Counted from the first letter of the stretch, positions 10,341 to 24,053 are shown. The stretch is 64,000 bases of DNA from Phymorhynchus buccinoides (GCA_017654935.2 CM065687.1:19826219-19890218), one strand, 5' to 3'. Made by a program: numbers and translations. Notes: a model not told the origin generated them from the letters alone.

Positions 10341-13200
10341 TTCAAAAAAACAATCATCAGATTGACTTGGGTAAAAGGAAATGTAACTGACCAAAGATTG
10401 AAATGCTATATCCACATATGTTTTTCATTATTTTTTGAAAAGGTTGGTTTTAGAAAAAAAGCACATCTGTTGAATTTTCTTTTTTTCTAGTGCTCAAACA
10501 AATATTTTCTCCTTTAGAAGAGAAATTCTTAAGTGCCGATTTCCTGTATTTAGAGATTCTAGTGCAGATAGAAAAGAGTTGTGATATACCGATGTTGCGG
10601 TTGAGTATGCAGTGTATGTAAATTTTGTGCGCAGTGGCAAAGCATTGAGAGAGAGAAAAGTGTTCAAGACACACCAGATCACATGTCAAAATCACGTGTT
10701 TCACCTCTTATAGCTGGTAAGAAATCTTGTTTTGACCAGGTTTGACTCCAAAACTAGTGCCCCCAAATTGAAAATCAAACATTTTAAAGAGCAGGCTCAA
10801 TTTGAAGTTTGGGGCATTTGTATTTCGGTCACATCTACAAACAAAACCCCAAGGGACTTAATGAGGGGGGGGGGGGGGTCAATGTGTCTTTAAACGATTG
10901 TGACAGATGGATCTTAAGGTTTGGCTGAATGGCTGTCCATTCATTTTAATTTGGACATTAGATGTGCTTTTTATTGAATGTAAGATGTCCTACAGAGACT
11001 TTTCCCTTCAATTATTTTAGTGTTCTTGTATGAGAGAGAGACCATGCATGGACATGGTGTCATGTGTATGAATGTGTGCTTTGGGAAGAACATACGTTGT
11101 ACAGTTTGGGAGCATACTGTATAGATTGATTACAATATTGAGATATTCATTATTGTGAATGTGACTGACCTATCTACTTGTTTAAGTTTGAATATCAGAC
11201 TTGCGTTTGTTTTTGTCTTCGTTTTATTTTAGTAAACAAAGTTCGTATTAAATACAGTATTTTTTATCATTATTAATTTGTTTCCAAATGCTCATGCCTT
11301 TTATGCTTAAATCAATCAAGTCTTGATTATGTATTCTTGACTCCATACTTATGGTATTTTACCTTTTAACTTTTAAGGCTGTTGGTGTCAGTTGTTGGGT
11401 TTGTGTGTTTTTGTTTGATTCGTTTTTTGTATGTAGGTGTTTACTTTTGACACAGAATATGAAGACTTTTTGACGATGCTGTCTTTTCCTGAATTTGCAA
11501 TCTTTATATGTTTAGAAAATTATTTATTTATTTAAATAACTTTAACACGTTTTTTTGCTTTTAAAGTACTTTTATAATTGGGTTTACTTGCGTGATGTCA
11601 AATTTGCATTTGAATAATTTAAAACATGGCTTAAAACCCAGAAAGAAACTATATCCAGGTTAGGTATTCCAGAATTGTACAATAATGAATTTGATGTTCT
11701 CGCCTGAGAATGTCTCACTTTGATGTTTGGATTATGGGATGGGAGCACTGTGTATGAATATCAAAACCTCGTTTCTAAGGTGTCTCTTCCACCATTGAAA
11801 TGTTGTTGGAAATGGCGACCGACAGTAACCACGGAAACAAGGGCAATGCCATATCCTGCTAAAATTCAATGCTGAAAGAGACTTCTTAGCAAAGATGTTT
11901 TCATATACGCAGTGGTCCCCAGCCATACCGTAATAAAACTTTTCGCTTGACATTATATATATATGTAAATATGGTCATTACCTACTAGATCTCCTAGTCC
12001 TATCCACTGCAATGTTGATTCTCGTGGTTGGTATTTACTTTAATTATTTGGGGTGGTGTGTGTTCTATAAAAAATAACACTGATTGCAGGAACTCAGAAG
12101 TTTGGACCTAAACTTTCGATGAATCTCAAGTTTTTCCTTCTTTGAATTAATCTGATATTTGAAAATGTGTGATTTTTGTTATTTCTTGGGCTTGAGAAGA
12201 AAGAAAGAAACGTTGAGCTAGGGAAATATGTTTTTGTCTGTAAATAAAGTGGATTGGATCTATTTTCATTGAAGAATGGTCCCATTTGAAAACCAAAACA
12301 AATCTTTTGGTGTGGTAAGTTGCACGTTTCATAATTATGCTCTCTCTTTTTCTTTCTTTCTTGCTATATTTTTATTCTTACTTCTTTCTCTTTACTACAT
12401 TTATCTCAAAGATAAAGAACAAATCTAGCCGACTGCAACATTATGCGTTTAAAGATTTCTTTGTATTTGTTATGTTGCGTGCTGATACTCTAATTTCTGT
12501 GTATGGTTTTGTTTGTTCTTATTGCATTATACGTGTATGTGTGTGTGGAGGGGGGTGGAGAGGGGGCAAGATGAGACCATGGTCATCCCACTCAACACTC
12601 ATCAAGTATGTTTATCAGTCTGTCTCAAGTAAATAAATGCTAATGCTTGCGTAATTTTCATGATGAATTATATTTAAAATGATTGTTTCCTATCCGTTTC
12701 TCATTCTTTCTCGTTCTTGATTTTTCTGTATACTAATCACATAAATCCATGTGCTCACATACTCATACACATGTATACATGTGCGTACATGCACACAAAC
12801 ACACACACACACTCTATTGAAGCGCATATTATTTTTTATTGTAGTTCAATGTAATCCACAGTGAGAGAGAGAGAGACAGTTTTAAAGCAGTTGCAAAGCA
12901 GAGTCTGCAATCGAGACAACAGTGTAATTATCACTACAGTAAATGGCAATACAAATTCTGAAAAAAACCTACATAAAACAAAAAACGGAAGTATATTAGG
13001 TCTGGCTCGCTTTCAGTTTGCCTATTCCAGCCTGAAGTGTAGGCGTCAGTTTGGCTTGTAGGCTACTCAACTGTGCTAACTATGTGGAATTAAGTGCCAA
13101 ATATGCTTTAAAAAATGCTGTCATATTATTACGTAATATCACAATATATCAGGTCAGAGAATGAGGACAACTAGAACTCGCGGCCTCTTAATGTGTCCTT
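10341..13200. other. AT-rich intergenic DNA, no gene recognised
   Basis: Mostly AT-rich, with a G run at 10866-10878, a (TA)n near 11955 and short CA runs near 12795. Several 60-100 codon open frames exist, but their composition is simple (Phe/Leu/Ser/Lys) and none has motifs or convincing splice sites. Nothing else could be supported. Confidence 0.5.
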
Positions 13201-13204
13201 TCTG

Positions 13205-15165
13205 ATTATTTGTATTCTTTTTCATGATTGGCATGACTAGGACGCTTTTAGATGTGTTGATCATAATTATACACATTTCAGTTGTTGAATCTTGGGGTCT
13301 TTATCGAGGAGGTGCCAATTTGATATGTGCTGGAAGAGAATTCCAGTATTTAGTGACTCTGTTACTAAAGAAATTCTTTCTAATGTTAGTTCTGCTGTAT
13401 TGGGTTAGTAATTTCAAATCATTATTTGTAGTTTTTGAGTAGTTAGAAAGTTGTAACAAAGGTTTGTTAGTAATATCAGAATAGTGAAAATTTTTATAAA
13501 CATTTATTAAAGCACCACATAGTCGCCGATATTTTAGGGATGGTAAATTCAATTTACATAGCCTGTCACCATAATCTAAATTTCATAATGCTTTTACTAT
13601 TTTGTTGCTCTCCTTTTAACACGTTTTTAGGAATGGATTCCAAATTAAGTTATCATATTCGAAATGGGGTCTTACCAAACTTTTATACAGATTTACAACG
13701 ACTTCTCTATATAACGTCTCCTTATTAATTCTGACATTTTGTTTGCTTTATTAATTGTGGATGTTAATATGCTTATCAAATTTCAGTTTTGGATCAAAAA
13801 TCACTCCAAGATCCTTGTCTTCTATACAAGATTCCAAAACGTGTCTGTCGTTACCATGTGTTATTTCGTACTCTGAGGATTGTTTAGGCCCAAATGCATG
13901 ACTTTACACTTGTTTGCGTTGAAGTAAAGATTCCACTTTGCAGACCAGTCAATAAGTTTGTTAATGTTATTTTGTAATTTATTAGAATTTTTAGATGAGT
14001 TGTATATTTTCGTGTCGTCTGCAAAGATTTTAAAGACACTTTGTACTTCGTCAGGTAGGTCGTTAATCCTTTCAGTTTCACCGCCAATGTCACATTTTAG
14101 CACCACAATGATTATTTTAACACCTATGTCACGAAAAGGCCTCAATCCAGGGTCTGTTACACAAATAACTTGTTTTTGATAATTTTGGGAGGTAAGGATA
14201 GGACTTTCACTTACTTTATACTATGTCACAGGAATTCCCAATATTGCAAATAATTGTTTTTCTCTGGCCAGTTACGTTTAGAGGATTGTTTTGCTGAAAA
14301 ATGGCTGGCGGCGAAAGGGTTAATAAAAACTGTAAAAAGAATCGGGCCAAGAATGCTCCCCTGTGGGATGCCACTCAACACTTCTATGCCGTTTGATCGC
14401 TTATCACCTTCCCATACTTTCTGAGTTCTACCTTTCAAAAAGTTTCTTATCCAGTTTAACGTGTTACCAGCAATAACATAAGCCTGAAGTTTAAGTAATA
14501 ATCTCTCGTGTGGAACTGAATCGAAAACCTTTCTTAAATTGAGGTACACTACATCAAATGCTTCCTTCTCGTCAATTAGTTTTGTAAAATTATTCATTAC
14601 ATCAACTAGTTGGGACATACAGGATCTGCCAGATCTAAACCCATGCTGGCAGTCAGAGTATAAGTTAAAGTCATTCATATGTTTAACCACTGTATCCCTT
14701 ATAAACTGCTCTAGTAATTTACACACTATGCTTGTTAAGCTGACAGGCCTGTAATTTCACGGATCTGTCTTAGTCCCTTTTTTATAAATTGCAGTTACTT
14801 CTGCTCTCTTCTAGTCCATAGGAAGATCACCCATTTCTAAACTTTTATTAAACAATATGGTTAATGGTAATGCTAATTCCTCACTTAGTTCTTTTAATAT
14901 CTTAGCTGGCATTTTATCAGGACCTTGGGCCTTATTAGTGTCTAGCTGCTTAAGCTTACTTTTAACAGCTTCTACAGTGACTATAATCTGTGCACAGTTA
15001 GCTTTTGGCTGTGATTCACTTTTCATTTGTGGTAATAAAAATGACATTTGTGTCAAATGTACAAAAAATACACCCAAACATACATTATTATTAGAAAAGG
15101 ATGCATATAACAAATGATGATTAAAACTTTCAGGAAACTCAGCAAGTATAGAGACTCGCAATAAA
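13205..15165 (-). pseudogene. Broken CR1/Jockey-type non-LTR reverse transcriptase
   Basis: Read from right to left on the - strand: a pre-palm segment (KAQGPDKMPAKIL) near 15000; the fingers/palm segment (HGFRSGRSC) near 14640; motif A at about 14540-14570 reading YLNLRKVFDSVPH; motif B (GIPQGSILGP) near 14360; motif C (FADDTKIY) near 14020; and the C-terminal NFFSNRVTKYWNSLP near 13350. Motif A has Asn where the catalytic Asp is expected. Frameshifts and stops separate the blocks, and a MITE splits motifs B and C. Family level inferred from motif style. Confidence 0.85.
14067..14319. mobile_element. piggyBac-type MITE inserted in reverse transcriptase
   Basis: Inverted ends CCTTTCAGTTTCACCGCCA and TGGCTGGCGGCGAAAGG sit between TTAA copies at 14063-14066 and 14320-14323. 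Without the insert and one TTAA, the surrounding reverse-transcriptase frame reads through the usual F-I-N-D-L segment, so the junction is precise. Relatives are at 46619-46862 and 33558-33815, and more distantly near 51170-51330. Confidence 0.85.
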
Positions 15166-15194
15166 AAGAATTATTAGAAAAAGAAAAAAAAGAT

Positions 15195-15680
15195 CAAATA
15201 CAACTAGACGGCTTATGATTGCCATTCAGAGCAAACATAAACCATTCCTGTGGATTTTGTGTCCCAGAAGGGAGAACGGAGCAGTATCGTAGCTCCTTCT
15301 TCATCAAGACTGCCACGGAGTGGAACCAACTGAATGAGGGTATTGTCACCGCAGGCTCCGTCAGCGCATTTACATCAGCGCTGACCAGATCACCATCTGA
15401 GCCTGCATCCACTGACCACTAGGGTGGATTTATGATTGCCTATCAGCTATGATTTATGATTGTCGGCTTATGATTGCCATTCAAAGCAAACATAAACCAT
15501 TCCGGTGGGTTTTGTGTCCCAGAAGGGAGAACGGAGGCAGTATCGTAGCTCCTTCTTCGTCAAGACTGCCACGGAGTGGAACCAACTGAGTGAGGCTACT
15601 GTCACCGCAGGCTCCATCAGCGCATTTACATCAGCGCTGACCAGATCACCATCTGAGCCTGCATCCACTGACCACTAGGG
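15195..15680 (+). pseudogene. Two tandem copies of a retrotransposon C-terminal fragment
   Basis: Two direct copies (15205-15425 and 15465-15680) of about 215 bp, separated by a short GATTTATGATTGCC linker. In the first the frame gives RSSFFIKTATEWNQLNEG and AGSVSAFTSAL, the typical last segment of a non-LTR reverse transcriptase protein. The second copy has a frame change after the arginine-rich part. No catalytic motif is present in either. Confidence 0.7.
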
Positions 15681-16590
15681 TGGATTTTTTATTATTTTTA
15701 ATTTAGTTTGCTTCTGGAAGTGGGGACTGGGCCTTTCAAGCTGAACTGGGGGGTTTAATTGTCTTAATGGTCTTAATCCAGGGTAAACAATAGGTCTTTC
15801 TCCTTTCTATCTTTTTCTTTTAATTATAATAAGGAATGCGCCCTCTAAGTTCCGTCGCGTATATCGTCAGAAGTGGTGTCTGCAACGTATACATCCAGAT
15901 CCAGATCCAGAACATGGGAGGATTCTCCATCCCATCCCATCCTTCCGACTAGTATTCTGGATCAGAATTAAGGCAGAAATGTTGGAAATGTACTTTTTAG
16001 TAAATGCTGAAAATATATACACACTGGGTGAAGTTGTTCGAGTTATTGACAATTGAACTTTTGCTGATTTCACGATTTTTCGGCCTTATTTTACCGAAAA
16101 TTCGGGAAAACCATTTAATATTAAAATTTCACATAACCTCATACAATTTCAGCCAAATTCGGGAACAAAAAAGGCGAGAAAAAGACAAAAGATATTGTAA
16201 AGGAAAATGGATGTGAAATTTATATTCATGTCATTTTTTTAATTTTTTTTAAAAACATTTTTTTCTCTCCAAGAAACATCGCATGATTCAACAAATACAG
16301 AGTTTGAGACATAGTAATAAGACAGCAACATATCAATAAATACATGTAATAATGTACACATTGTATATCTTTATATATTCCTCGACATATGAATAGAATG
16401 TTGCTTTAACCAAGGAATATTAAGAAACAGTATATGAATATGAATTTATGAAATTATTAATGGCAGAGTAACATCAGTGAACGAATAATCAAGGCAGAGG
16501 ACATATAGGTTTGTCACAGAAAAAAGCATTTTATATTCCCAAAGCTTTCCCCCCAGAAAAGGAACAAAGAAGCAGTTTTGTTTTATATTA
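15681..16590. other. AT-rich spacer, no gene recognised
   Basis: No coding segment is supported. 16045-16250 contains a fragment (GGCGAGAAAAAGACAAAAG, ATTGTAAAGGAAAATGG) of the AT-rich repeat that is amplified at 17632-19950. A short direct GATCCAGATCCAG run lies near 15895. Confidence 0.5.
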
Positions 16591-16591
16591 A

Positions 16592-17667
16592 CTATAAATC
16601 CATGAATGGCAGATATAACCACCACTTCTCAGAGAACGCTTGGTATTCCATATTCATATATGCAATATATTTTTCAATTTGATATCTTTTCTTTAAGTAA
16701 TATAGAAACTGCATAGATTTGGTAGCTTTTGTCCATATTTGCATTGATAAATAAAACAACTTAGCAAGCATCAGACAGAATAAGATCAAAAACTGCATCA
16801 GACTTAAAATGTTCAGTATATCCAAATAGTACTAACGGTAGTGAAAATCTAAGTGCCACAACATGTTCACATTTGTCTTTCAAAGAGATTGTCTCGAGAA
16901 AAGTATAGAATGTTCACAAAACCAGATTAAGTGTTCAATGCTCTCTCTTTCAGCGTGGCAAAAACTGCATAATTCATCATTGTTAACATTCATTTTACAT
17001 AGAACAATATTTGTACCCAAAATCTGATGTAGGATTTTAATTTGGAACCATTTCATCTTGATTTCTTTTAATTTTTGTACCTTTTGGAAAATATTTTTCC
17101 AATCTAATTCTAGCGTTAATTTATCATTCCACTTCGTGCAATAAAGCGGGTTTACATTTGAAGACGTAAGTATGTCATGAACGAACAAAATTGTTGGCTT
17201 TACGTCCTGTCGACCTGGGAAGGCACATATGGGACATAGCTTATAAGTATGTCGTAGTATACTCTTGCACCTTTATGCACAGAATTAATTAGTTTCCATA
17301 TTTTGGAGTTTTTTACTGTATTTTGTATCGTGACTGCAGTTTTCCGAATGAACATTTTAACAGCATTTATCATTCCTGTATATGAGATGAAATCAATTCT
17401 TGCATTATGATTAATTCTAAACTTTTCATATGACCCAAAAGTTCCATCTTCCCTCATTAGATGTCCAATGACGTGAATATCTTTTGTAAATAAACATGTC
17501 ATTCTTGGTTTAAGAAAAATGCTAAATGAATCAAAATTAAAAAAATTAAAACGCAACAACAAGCACATAGAAAAAATAGATAAATAAATTAAAGAACACA
17601 GAGCTGAAAATTCTCCTCTCGAACATCTGCCATTCGCCAGGGCTTTTTTTTGTTGTTGTACCCCCAC
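16592..17667 (-). pseudogene. L1/Tx1-like non-LTR element, C-terminal remnant
   Basis: On the - strand, about 17450-17260 encodes FRINHNARIDFISYTGMINA and ARVYYDIL. About 17130-16890 encodes MKWFQIKILHQILGTN followed by a Cys/His cluster (LCSFCHAERESIEHLIWFC), the zinc-knuckle-like end of L1-type proteins. About 16825-16592 encodes the final KRYQIEKYIAYMN segment. Frameshifts separate the three parts, and a short dispersed repeat (17190-17245, TTTACGTCCTGTCGACC) interrupts the first two. No polymerase motif remains in the window. Confidence 0.75.
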
Positions 17668-19950
17668 CTTGTTTATCTCTCTATCTTTAACAGTAAATCT
17701 GGATTATTATTGATATGCACAATTTCAGTCAAATTTCAACCAAAATCAGGGACCAAAAAAGGCGAGAAACCCCCCACAAAAACAAGAATTTTTGTACAAT
17801 AACAAAAGGATTCCACACCATAAGATAGAGGGGAATCATGATAAATAATAGGTACAAGTCATGAAATCCTAATATATACATGGAAATATGATGCCAAAGG
17901 CATGTTTGCAAGTGTAAAACTGTACATTATAAAATCAAACTGATCAATTACCACAAGAAAATATGGAGGCATTGTAATTCATAATAACAAACTATTAGAA
18001 TGCTTATTCATTATTATTATGTTATATTACAAAAATAAACATATTGTAAAGGAAAATTGAGTTGAAATTTATATTGATGTCATTCTTGGTTTTAATAAAT
18101 AGCTAAATAATTTTTTTTTTAAATACAACAAACAAACACAGAAAAAATAGATAAATAAATTAAAAAACGCAGAACTGAAAAGTCCCAGGCTCTAAAGTGA
18201 GATTCTTAGCATAGACTAATAATTTAGCCAAAGATATTTATCATCTATTTACAATTTGTTTGTTCGGTTATCTTTGCCTAGGAGGAAAGCCTGATGTCCG
18301 TATGGCTTTGTTAGATCTTCACGAAAATAAAATATTAATTTTTGCTCAGTCTGGGCTGCTGTGAACAAAGTTGTTGTTGTTTTTGGTTTGTTTTCTAAAA
18401 TCTAGCTTAAATCAGTCCTAGGTTGCATAGACATATGCTTTTTGCTCTTGTATTCGTGAATCTGATTGTAAGGGATGTAAATCCAGCATAATTAATGCTA
18501 CTGGACAATCTGTCTTAAATCAGTACTTGTACATGTATTTGACATTTTCTGCTCTCGAACATCTGCCATTCGCCAGGGCTTTCTTTTTTCTTTACCCCCA
18601 CCAAGGTCATCTCTCTATCTTTAACAGTAAATCTGGATCGTTATTAATGTACACAATTTCAGCCAAATTTCAGCTAAAATCGGGGACAAAAAAGGCGACA
18701 AAAAGACGACGAAATAAAAAAGAAGCTGAATATTTTTTATACAATAACAAAAGGATTCCACACAATAAAATAGAGGGGAATCATCATAAATGATAGGTAC
18801 AAGTGATGAAAACCTAATATATACACGAAAATATGATGACAAAGGCATGTTTACAAGTGTAAAACTGTACATTATAAAATTAAACTGATCAATTGCCACA
18901 AGAAAATATGGAGGCATTATAATGCATAATAACAAACTATTAGAATGCTTATTCAATATAATTATGTTATATTACAAAACGAAACATATTGTAAAGGAAA
19001 ATACAGGCAACATTTATATTCATGTCATTCTAGACTTTAAAAAAAAAGCTAAATGAATTATATAAAAAATACAACAAACAAACAAGCACATAGAAAAAAT
19101 ACAATACCAAAAGGATTCCACACCATAAGATAGAGTGGAATCATGATAAATGATAGGTACAAGTGATGAAATCCTAATATATACACGGAAATATGATGCC
19201 AAAGGCATGTTTGCAAGTGTAAAACTGTACTTTATAAAAGTAACCTGATCAATTACGAAAAGAAAATATGGAGGCATTATAATGCATAATAAACTATTAG
19301 AATGCTTATTCAATATATGTTATATTACCAAAAGAAACATATTGTAAAGGAAAATAAAGGCGACATTTATATTCATATCATTCTTGGATAATAAAAAAAA
19401 GAAGCTAAATCAATTATTTTTATAAATACAACAAACAAACAAGCACATAGAAAAAATAGATAAATAAAAAAAAAACCCGCAGAGCTGAAAAGTCCCAGGT
19501 TCTAAATTGAGATTCTTAGCATAGAGTAATAATGTAGCCGAAGATATTTACAACCTATTTACAATTTGTTTGTTCAGTTATCTTTGCCTAAGACTAAGAG
19601 AAAAGCCTGATGTTTGTATGGCCTAGTTAGATCTTCACGAAAATAAAAACATTAATTTTTCAGTTACTACTTTTGTTGGCTGGCACCTTATGTTTTCTAA
19701 AATCTTGCTAAAATCAGGCCTAGGTTGCATAGACATGTGTTTTGTTCTTGTATTCGTGAATCTGATTGTAAGGGATGTAAATCCAGCGTAATTAATGCTA
19801 CTGAACAATCTATCTTAAATCGGTACTAGTACATGTATTTGACAATCAGCCATTCGCCAGGGCTTTCTTTTGTCTTTACCCCCACCAAGTGTATCTCTCT
19901 ATCTTTAACAGTAAATCTGGATCATTATTAATATGCACATGCACGATTTT
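17632..19950. repeat. Tandemly duplicated AT-rich blocks next to the L1-like remnant
   Basis: The segment beginning CCATTCGCCAGGGCTTT occurs at about 17630, 18563 and 19850. Between these, the block with AAAGGATTCCACAC and GGAATCATGATAAAT recurs near 17808, 18742 and 19112. Units are therefore about 0.9 kb, with an extra internal duplication of about 0.4 kb in the second. Open frames here are short and hydrophobic by composition. Likely duplicated retroelement flank; no gene. Confidence 0.7.
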
Positions 19951-20093
19951 CTAATTCACGGATGGTATGGTTGACTGATTTATAAACAAAATAGAACTGA
20001 GTTGTGTCTTTTGGCGGAGGTTTGCACTGTACTGTAACAGCACTTTCCAACTTTGGAGTGCTTTGTGCACATTATAGGTCTGCACCTACACAG

Positions 20094-20515
20094 TTAGCAC
20101 TGCATTTTATCGTAAAAGTGGGGAACCTCTCCACTTTTTAGACGGCCCATGGGTATGGAATAGTTGCTTGCGGCGTGTTCTGGAATCTCCTCATACAGCC
20201 CGTCAGCGGTAGCCAGTTCAGAAGGGAATGAGGCTTGAGCTGCTCCCTCCGTGGCAGGTTCCGGTCCGGGGAGTCGAAGGGTGTCCTGCATGGGAGGAGG
20301 CGACACCGATGAGGCTCCTGTGTTGAGATCCACATTCATGTAGACTCCATGGCCATGAGCGGAGGCTCCCTGCTGTACAGCCGTGTTCAAACGGACGTTT
20401 CCTGGCTTCTCTCGCGGGGTTTCTTCGGGGCCCGGAACGACCTCTATGTATTCTGGATCTCCCTCCTCACTGTTGCCTGCCTGCGGGTCTGGGGACCTGT
20501 CTTGAAGACTTACAC
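20094..20515 (-). CDS. Receptor terminal exon: cytoplasmic tyrosine-motif tail
   Basis: The acceptor on the - strand is TTCTTTTTCTACAG. The exon starts in phase 1, completing a glycine codon, and runs 140 codons to TAA. Tyrosines are at DPEYIEVV, HGVYMNVD, GLYEEIPEH, SNYSIP and HFYDKMQC. Proline- and glutamate-rich between motifs, with no hydrophobic segment. Codon use is GC-rich, unlike the AT-rich surroundings, which supports real coding. Confidence 0.82.
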
Positions 20516-20642
20516 CTGTAGAAAAAGAATGTCAGCACGATACGCCTTAGAAATGCTATTACTTTTCGTTTAGGTGATATTCTTTGTATTCCATTTGTTA
20601 TGACTCCACTATGTCATATCTGACATGGACTATGTCCTGTCC

Positions 20643-20682
<40 letters not shown>

Positions 20683-20701
20683 ACAACCAGAGTCTCTGTC
20701 C

Positions 20702-20769
<68 letters not shown>

Positions 20770-20788
20770 ACAACCCGAGTCTCTGCCC

Positions 20789-20856
<68 letters not shown>

Positions 20857-23128
20857 ACAACTAAAGTTATTTTGACAATCAAAAAGAAAAGTCTTTTATA
20901 GTACTTGACACGTTCTCACCCAATTTGGTTGACATTTTGTTCCAGCTAATAATACTCGAGCAGTTGTCCTCACACTAGCATGGACAGATGGACTAGGCTG
21001 CACAGCTGTTACTCTCGCTCTACTTTAAAGGGGTACCCTGACGGATGAGTTTTTGCAAGAAACATGTTGAGGTCACCAGGAAAACACCCTTTACAGAGAT
21101 CGTAACACTCATTTTGCTCTGGTTTCCTATAGAAATCAAACCGTCAAATCGGTGATTCCTCCTTGGCGAAGGTGCTGGAAGTCAAATTCTTTCAGTGAAA
21201 GAGAAGGCACATGCCTTTCTAATGGCCGCCTGAGTTCAGACGAAATCGTTTGTACAACATTTTCACAATATAAGCCTTTTTTATTATTTTATATTTTATT
21301 TTATACAGTTTATAGGAGTTTCGCTCACAACAAAGGAAATTGCTAAAATATTTTTGTTACTGCACTACAAAAAAGAAAAAAAGCTTCAACCACAATGAGT
21401 GGCCTCAACCCACCCCATTGAAAATGTCTTCTCTTTCCGGCATCTCCCCCAAGCAGGAATCGCCATTTTGAAGGTTTGATTTCTAGGAAAGCAGAGCAAA
21501 GTGAGTGTTCCAATCCTTGAAAAGGCTGTATCTCAGAAAAAATTCTGGTGATCTCGACGTGTTTCTTGCAAAAACTGATCCGTCCGGGTCCACCTTTAAG
21601 AGTGATCTTAACCCCAACTTCAAAGGGCCAACAGTACTAAAGTGAGAGTGAAAACTGAGCAATGACTAATTTGCAGCAATAATGCAAAACGAATGTGAAT
21701 GACAGCTTAGTTCTTTATGAATTATTCTGACTCATAATATATGAGCATTTGCCAACAAAATCTGCAGTTTTCCATTTCGTCTGATTTCGGTCTCACCGGA
21801 TCTTCAATCTGTTATGTCATCTTTTCTTACAAATCTATCTTTGGAATGTTCCTTTTTTCTCTGATCTATCGGACAATTTATGACATGCCAGGTTTTTGTT
21901 TGTGGCACAAGCCACAAACCTATAACTCACTTTGTCGGTCGGTCTGTCTGTCGGTCGGTCCAAAATTGTCGCACTTCAAATTGAGGCTGACAAAATTGTT
22001 CCACTTCAAATCGAGGCTGCACTTCAAATCGAGGCTGCTCTTTAAAATGATGTTTCGTTTTCAATACATTGTCGCACGCCACAAACGATTGCGAATCCGC
22101 GCTTGTTTTTGTATTGTTCACTGGCGCCCAGACGTGATAATTTACGCACTTGAGTGGGCACATGTCCATTCTGCAGTGCATATTTGCCTATATGGCCTTG
22201 GTATTACTAGTATGCGCTTGTCCTTTTATACTAAAAAAACAACAACCTGGATTCGATAAGTGGAGCGGAATGGCTCGATGTTTACAGCACTGTCTGGACT
22301 TATGTGCTATAGGGTACAATGATGGAGGTGTCATGTTACGAATTGTACTGGTTTTTGTTGTGTTTTCAGGTTTTTGAACGTTGTTAAGTGATATGTGTTT
22401 GTTATATTACGTGGTCGAACTTTACGTGGTGACAGTCCTGATATGGGGGCACACAAAAAAACGCACACTATCCAAAGGCGCACGGCAAAATGCGCACAAT
22501 TTTACCGTCCAAAGGCGCACACTTCAACCGTTCAAAACCGCACACTTTTAACCTACAAAAAGGGCACGGATTTTGTGAGACCCAGGTTCTGCGTACCCAG
22601 GTATTCCTTGTTTTTCAGATAGGTTAGGGATAGGGTTAGGGTTAAGGTTAAGAATAGGGTTAGGGATAGGTTTAGGGTTAAATGTTAGTCCACACAGGAT
22701 TAGTCCTAGTCCACCCGTCTCAAAAACAACTGTGCGCTTTCGGATTGTAAATATCGTGCGCTTTTCTACCATAAATATGTGCGCCTTTTGACGGCAATAT
22801 TGTGCACTTTTCGACTGTTGCCCCTGAGATGACCATAGCTGTTGACGGGACCATAATAGACTAACTAACTAACTGTACTGTTTTTTTGTGTCAGGATTTT
22901 GAATGTTGCTAAGTGATGTGTGCTTTGTTATATTACGTGGTCGAACTTTACGCCGTGACAGTCCTGAGATGACCATAGCTGTTGACGGGACCATACTAGA
23001 CTAACTAACTAACTGGATGAACAACTAGACAAGGCATCTCCACTCTTAACAATATCCAGCCCGGTCGGTCCTGAAAATGCAGCTGTTTTTCTCTGCAATT
23101 TGGAAGTCATTGTCAGATAGGGCCAACT

Positions 23129-23189
<61 letters not shown>

Positions 23190-24003
23190 GGGGGTAAAAG
23201 TGGTGATGGAAAGAGGACAGACAACTGACCTTCTGGGATTGAGTCTGCAGTGCCGTCGTTCACTCTTGGGGCCTGGTGAGCTCTTCTTTGCTTGACAACC
23301 CTACAGCACGTACAAACAAACATCACAATGGTCCGTCAAATACAGAAATCGCGAAGCACAAAACATTCTAAAATAATTCTGATGGTCAATAAATTCTGTT
23401 TTTTTAAATTAACCTCTCTCTCTCTCTCTCTCCCATTACATATTAAAGAGAAAAAAAGCATTAACCCCTTTAAAGCAGCATACAAACGCTTTTTATTTAA
23501 TAGAATGGAAACAGATACATCAATCCAAGTGTAATTTGTGATCTATAGTGTCATTTGTAATGACATCAGTTTATTTTATTTCCCCCCTCTATTCCTGGTA
23601 TAAAAGTATAAATCATGCATGGTTTGTCTATTTTACTTGGTGATTTGAATGCTGTGTGTGCCATATTATATACAGATCAGTGTGGCATAGGCCTAAATAT
23701 TATCCATGTGCCATTTAAATCAATGATTGTACCTTTTCCCGCCTCCAAGCCCTCTCCCCATCACCTTCTTCCTGTATTAGTCTTGTACATTGATGATGTA
23801 TATAGTATTGTGTTATGTTATTTTTGAATATTTACTTTTCTTGAATGCTTTGTAGTAGTAGTAGTAGTAGTATTTGTTACGCAAGCGCTTCATTTTTTTG
23901 CATATTTTTTGTTAACCTTTGTTTTGCCTCAGGGCTGAGTGTAAAAAAGCAATGTTTGCTTATCTTATAACCCTGAATAAACAAAATTTCGTTCGTTCAT
24001 TCG

Positions 24004-24053
<50 letters not shown>

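Noticed and set aside
21741..22259. 172-codon + strand open frame
   Set aside because: Contains GGTCGGTC repeats and direct CACTTCAAAT repeats; no motif, and it lies in an intron on the strand opposite to the receptor gene.
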